NCBI GenBank assembly: GCA_022360075.1
Contig: JAKSDN010000459.1
Span: forward strand, 1-8,880
Direction: 5' to 3'
DNA: 8,880 nt
DNA from: Kiloniellales bacterium
Lineage (GTDB): Bacteria > Pseudomonadota > Alphaproteobacteria > Kiloniellales > JAKSDN01
Part shown: in pieces, positions 6,098-8,880 of the stretch
Numbering within the stretch: position 1 is the first letter of the stretch
Layout of the letters: each line of letters begins with the position of its first letter
Position numbers and translations under genes: made by a program
The notes under the pieces: generated by a model
Told to the model about the DNA's origin: nothing
Seen by the model: the letters and a program-made list of their open reading frames with translations, nothing else
The model's database searches: none

Positions 6098-6583
6098 TCA
6101 GGCCGAGAGGTTCACCCCGCCTGCGGCTGCCGCCAGGGAGGGGCTTTCGCCTTCGCCGGAGTCGTAGCCGCCGCCATTGGTGGAGCTTTGCTGCTTCTTG
6201 GCGCCGGCCTCGCTCGACTCATCGGCGAGCTGGTGCCAGGAATCGCGCAAAGGCTCGATCAAGCCGATGACCTCGCGGGCCGCCTGGGCGTCGTTCTGGC
6301 GGTCCACATCGTAGAGTCGCGTCAGCATGAAGTTGTAGAGGCGATGCAGGTTCTCGGCGATCTCGCCGCCGGCCTCGTGGTCCAGCGTGTTGGCCAGATG
6401 CATGATGATCTCGGTCGCCTTGTTGTTCGCCTTCCAGCGCGCCTCTATCTTCTTCTCGTCGATTGCCTGGATCGCCTCGCGCAGCGAGGTGATGACCTTG
6501 TCGTGCAGAAGCGCCACCAGCTTCGCCGGCGAACTGGTCATGACCTGCTGGGTGCCGTAGGTCTTAAGGGCGGTCCGGTCCAA
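6098..6583 (-). CDS. fliS: Flagellin export chaperone FliS
   Basis: Cytoplasmic chaperone that binds the C-terminal helices of newly made flagellin, prevents early polymerisation and delivers it to the export gate. The protein has 161 residues. Residues 1-120 are the all-helical FliS core. TYGTQQVMTSSPAKLVALLH (residues 8-27) carries the family's N-terminal Tyr and the V-x-T-[SA]-[SA]-P-x-K-L pattern, and NLHRLYNFMLTRLYDVDRQN (78-97) is the usual 'LYxYxxxxL' region. Residues about 122-161 form a Ser/Gly/Ala-rich tail beyond the usual length of about 130. The start is TTG at 6583; GGAG (complement of 6593-6596) precedes it by 9 bases, and the next ATG (6541) would remove the conserved Tyr segment. 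It lies downstream of fliD, the classic fliD-fliS order, and ahead of a terminator. This copy looks like the canonical FliS of the locus. Confidence 0.93.
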   Translation of the reverse strand: MDRTALKTYGTQQVMTSSPAKLVALLHDKVITSLREAIQAIDEKKIEARWKANNKATEIIMHLANTLDHEAGGEIAENLHRLYNFMLTRLYDVDRQNDAQAAREVIGLIEPLRDSWHQLADESSEAGAKKQQSSTNGGGYDSGEGESPSLAAAAGGVNLSA

Positions 6584-6592
6584 GTCGTTTCT

Positions 6593-6596
6593 CTCC
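6593..6596 (-). promoter_or_regulatory. Ribosome binding site supporting the TTG start of fliS
   Basis: On the minus strand GGGAG (complement of 6593-6597) lies 9 bases before TTG at 6583. Together with conservation of the first 14 residues with FliS, it favours TTG over the ATG at 6541. Confidence 0.65.
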
Positions 6597-6735
6597 CGTT
6601 CGAGACAAATGCCGTTCTTCTGGCTGGGTCGATTTGGCTTTGCGGGCGATTGCCCGGCTCTTGCTCTTAGCCGCTCCGAAGCCGGCTTGCGGAAAGATCA
6701 GCCGATCAAGCGGTCGCCGCTGGTGTCGTAGGGCG

Positions 6736-8880
6736 TCAGTTGCTGGCGTTCATGGCATCGACGGTCTGGCGAATCGAATCGAGGGTGTTGTTCATGCTGA
6801 GCAGGGCCGATTCCATCGAGATGAAACGCTGGAGCAAGGCCTCGCGCTGACGTTCGAGGCGCAGCAGCATCTCGTCGATGCGAATGCGGTGCTGCTCGTT
6901 CAGCTCGGCCAGATTGTCGGCCTCGGTCTCCAGCTCGCCCGTCGTTTGATCGAGAATGCGCTCGACCTCGAAGAAAAGGCCCGAGGCGACGCCCGTCGAG
7001 AAGTCGAGCTGAATGTTCGAGGCCGAGGAGTTGCCGGTGTAGATGATCTTGAGGCCCTCGGCGTTGGTGGCCGAGGTCGCGGTGATGATGTTCCCCGAGA
7101 CCGTCGCCGAGTTCGCCACGCCGTTGATCGTAGCCCCCGTGATCTGGCCATTGGCCATCGTGACGTCCAGCGTGTAGCCGCCGCTTGCCACCTCGGTCGC
7201 GCCGGTGAAATCGATCAGGGACACGCGCGAGTCCGAAGACGAGAAGTCGAAGGCGAAGAGCCGCCGCACCGAATCCGGGCTGTTCAGGAGGGCCTCGTCG
7301 AGCACGGTCTCGTCGATCTGCAGGGTGTCGGCGAGCAGCGGATCGGCCAAGCTGTCGTTGTCGACGAAATCGATTCCGATCTCCCGCAGCACCTGGAAGC
7401 CGCTGCTCAGGCCCTGTGCGCCCTGGCCGACGAAGCGGCTCAGGTTCTGCTCGATGCTGGCCAAAGAGGGATCGGCGAAGAGCGGGCCGGCGTTCTCGGA
7501 TTTCTCGCCCGTCGCGGCATCGACCAGGCCCTGCTGGTTGATGAAGCTCTTCACCGCGTTGTAGCTGTCGACGAAGCTCGTGATGCTGGTTTTGACGCCG
7601 CTCAGATTGCGCTCGACATCGAGCTTCACGGTCGTGCCGACCTCGGCCTGGAACAGGGTGAGCGTCATGCCGGTGAAGAGGTCGTTCACGGTGTTGCTCG
7701 TGCGCTCGATCACGAGCTCCGGCGTGGTCAGGCCGAGCCCGGCCGGGCCGGTCGCCGTGACCGTATCGTCGTGCTGGATCACCAGCTTGAACTTGTCGCC
7801 GTCGGCGACGACCGTGGCCGAAACGCCGGCTGCTGTCAGGTCCGCATCGGCGTTGATGTTGTCGCGGACCTGATTGAGGGTCTGGCCGCTGGTGACCGCG
7901 ATCTGGGCGATCTGACCGTTGGTGAAGGAGAAGGTCAGGTTGTTGTTGATCCCGACGGTGTCGACGGCCGGGTCGCTCGAGCGCACGTCGAGGACCTTGC
8001 CCGGGTCCGCCGTGGTAAGCTTGCTCTGGCGGATCTCGAGGCGGTAGTTGCCGTCGTCGTCCTGTACGGCGGCGCCGGTGATGCCGGCGGCGGCGAGACT
8101 CGCGTTGCCGGTGATGTCGGCGGCCAGGCTGGTCGGGTCGTCGGTCGCGTCCACCGTGATGTTCACGATCGTCGTGTCGGGCAGGGTGATCGCGAGCGTG
8201 CCGGTCGTGTTGTAGTCGGTCGTCGCGGTGGCGACCGCGACGCTCTGCAGCGCCGAGGGGTCGAGCAGCCCGTCGGCGCGAAGCTGCGCGGTCTGCGCGG
8301 CGGCGAGCTCGTTGGTGAAGGTCGTGCCGCCGTCGCTGGAGATCCCGAGCTTAGAAAGCACATCGTTGCTCGTGCTCAGCACGTTCGTCGGCGTGGCGCC
8401 GCCATCGGCCGAGAGGCCGAGGTCGGCCAGCACGTCCTGGGAGACGCTCAGGTCGTTGAGGAACGTCGAGCCGCCGTCGTTCGAAAGGCCGATGCCGTTG
8501 GCGGCGGTCAGCACGTTGCCGGTCTCGTTCGTTATCGCGACCTGCTGGGTGGCGTTGTCGGACGTAATCGCCAGCGTGAAGGTGCCGCCGTTATCAATGA
8601 TCTTGGCGGTGGCCCCGGCGCTCGCCGTGTTGATCTTGTCGCGCAGCGTCGTCAGCGTGTCGCTGGTGGTGACCGTGATGGTCTGGCCGTTGACGTCGAA
8701 GCTGCCGGAGACGGTGCCGGCGCCGACGCCGAAGGCGGTGCCCAGGTCGGTGGTGGAGCTGCTGGCCGTGCCGCTGCCGATCCGGTGATTCAGGTCGAGC
8801 GTGACGTTCTGGGTCGCGTTGTCCGTGGTCAGCGCCAGCGTGTGCGAGCTGCCGGTGGTGAGGATCGAGGCAGTCGCCCC
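6736..8880 (-). CDS. fliD: Flagellar filament cap protein FliD, N-terminus outside the window
   Basis: Cap at the filament tip that folds arriving flagellin into place; it can also serve as an adhesin. The frame is open from the window edge to the TGA at 6736, giving 714 residues without the N-terminal domain, so the full protein is far larger than the usual 400-550. In window numbering (residue 1 at 8880), residues about 1-28, 55-120, 221-290 and 305-380 resemble flagellin hook IN motifs. Residues about 123-191 form a repeat array with DGG loops. Residues about 396-545 and 630-705 are the conserved FliD C-terminal domain, with DLFTGMTLTLF, SFVDSYNAVKSFI, SPDSVRRLFAF and the helix IDEMLLRLERQREALLQRF followed by SMESALLSMN. 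A beta-rich insertion (about 549-631) splits that domain. It is followed 152 bases later by fliS. An internal GTG at 8514 lies inside the coding region and is not the start. Confidence 0.93.
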   Translation of the reverse strand, partial: GATASILTTGSSHTLALTTDNATQNVTLDLNHRIGSGTASSSTTDLGTAFGVGAGTVSGSFDVNGQTITVTTSDTLTTLRDKINTASAGATAKIIDNGGTFTLAITSDNATQQVAITNETGNVLTAANGIGLSNDGGSTFLNDLSVSQDVLADLGLSADGGATPTNVLSTSNDVLSKLGISSDGGTTFTNELAAAQTAQLRADGLLDPSALQSVAVATATTDYNTTGTLAITLPDTTIVNITVDATDDPTSLAADITGNASLAAAGITGAAVQDDDGNYRLEIRQSKLTTADPGKVLDVRSSDPAVDTVGINNNLTFSFTNGQIAQIAVTSGQTLNQVRDNINADADLTAAGVSATVVADGDKFKLVIQHDDTVTATGPAGLGLTTPELVIERTSNTVNDLFTGMTLTLFQAEVGTTVKLDVERNLSGVKTSITSFVDSYNAVKSFINQQGLVDAATGEKSENAGPLFADPSLASIEQNLSRFVGQGAQGLSSGFQVLREIGIDFVDNDSLADPLLADTLQIDETVLDEALLNSPDSVRRLFAFDFSSSDSRVSLIDFTGATEVASGGYTLDVTMANGQITGATINGVANSATVSGNIITATSATNAEGLKIIYTGNSSASNIQLDFSTGVASGLFFEVERILDQTTGELETEADNLAELNEQHRIRIDEMLLRLERQREALLQRFISMESALLSMNNTLDSIRQTVDAMNASN
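8308..8514 (-). repeat. 24-residue tandem repeat array inside FliD
   Basis: Two adjacent 24-residue units are clear: LSVSQDVLADLGLSADGGAT plus 4 residues (8451-8380) and LSTSNDVLSKLGISSDGGTT plus 4 residues (8379-8308). A preceding degenerate unit (8514-8452) contains VLTAANGIGLSNDGGSTF. A further decayed unit begins LAAAQTAQLRADGLL just below 8308. The pattern is L-S-x-S-x-D-V-L-x2-L-G-[LI]-S-x-D-G-G-x-T-x-T-N. The array lies between hook IN-like segments and is presumably exposed on the cap. Confidence 0.75.
8550..8580 (-). repeat. FliD internal direct repeat, copy B
   Basis: This segment codes FTLAITSDNAT and is closely related to HTLALTTDNAT encoded near 8844-8811. Both are preceded by GATA-[KS]-I and followed by Q-[QN]-V-[AT]-[IL], so about 28 residues match. 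It marks the end of one hook IN-like repeat unit. Confidence 0.6.
8797..8880 (-). repeat. FliD internal direct repeat, copy A (end of a hook IN-like unit)
   Basis: The first 28 residues in the window, from GATASILTTGSSHTLALTTD through NATQNVTL, repeat at window residues 89-116 (GATAKIIDNGGTFTLAITSD then NATQQVAI). The N-terminal part of this unit lies beyond the window edge. Confidence 0.65.

Noticed and set aside
6584..6735. Possible promoter or terminator between fliD and fliS
   Set aside because: Only a short CGGGC/GCCCG repeat and an AAGCCGGCTT palindrome are visible; no T run and no sigma-54 or sigma-28 pattern was found.
8512..8514. GTG as the start of fliD
   Set aside because: The frame stays open to the window edge and the upstream residues repeat FliD segments, so this is an internal valine codon.
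1..8880. Hidden defence, mobile or biosynthetic system, CRISPR array or RNA gene
   Set aside because: Nearly all bases are accounted for by flagellar genes in one direction; no array of spaced repeats, transposase, or tRNA/rRNA sequence was seen.

Overview
This window is a one-direction block of late flagellar genes, all read on the minus strand. It is GC-rich by eye (not counted). The flagellin has typical alphaproteobacterial ends and the chaperones are of the FliS type. The FlaF/FlbT pair usual in Caulobacter and rhizobia is not seen here. I infer a Rhodospirillales- or Kiloniellales-like alphaproteobacterium; the lineage call is weak.

Reading in the direction of transcription, from high to low coordinates: the window opens inside a very large fliD (filament cap), followed after 152 bases by a TTG-started fliS (flagellin export chaperone). 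A clear rho-independent terminator at 6000-6028 closes that unit. Next comes a 376-base non-coding stretch (5722-6097) with a full-consensus sigma-54 promoter (5839-5853), a leader of about 105 bases and a strong ribosome binding site in front of a 767-residue flagellin. Below the flagellin lie a second, divergent fliS-like gene, then fliK (hook-length control), flgD (hook scaffold) and the first 128 codons of flgE (hook), cut by the window edge.

The products act in one assembly line. FlgD lets FlgE subunits build the hook, and FliK measures it and switches export from hook to filament substrates. FliS chaperones flagellin in the cytoplasm, and FliD caps the growing filament at its tip. The unusual points are two different FliS-like proteins on either side of one flagellin gene, strongly expanded and internally repetitive surface parts in both FliD and flagellin, and a late-type flagellin promoter directly upstream of hook genes with no strong terminator between them. 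I found no RNA gene, CRISPR array, insertion sequence, phage, defence or biosynthetic system. The window is a mostly conventional flagellar locus with lineage-specific elaborations.
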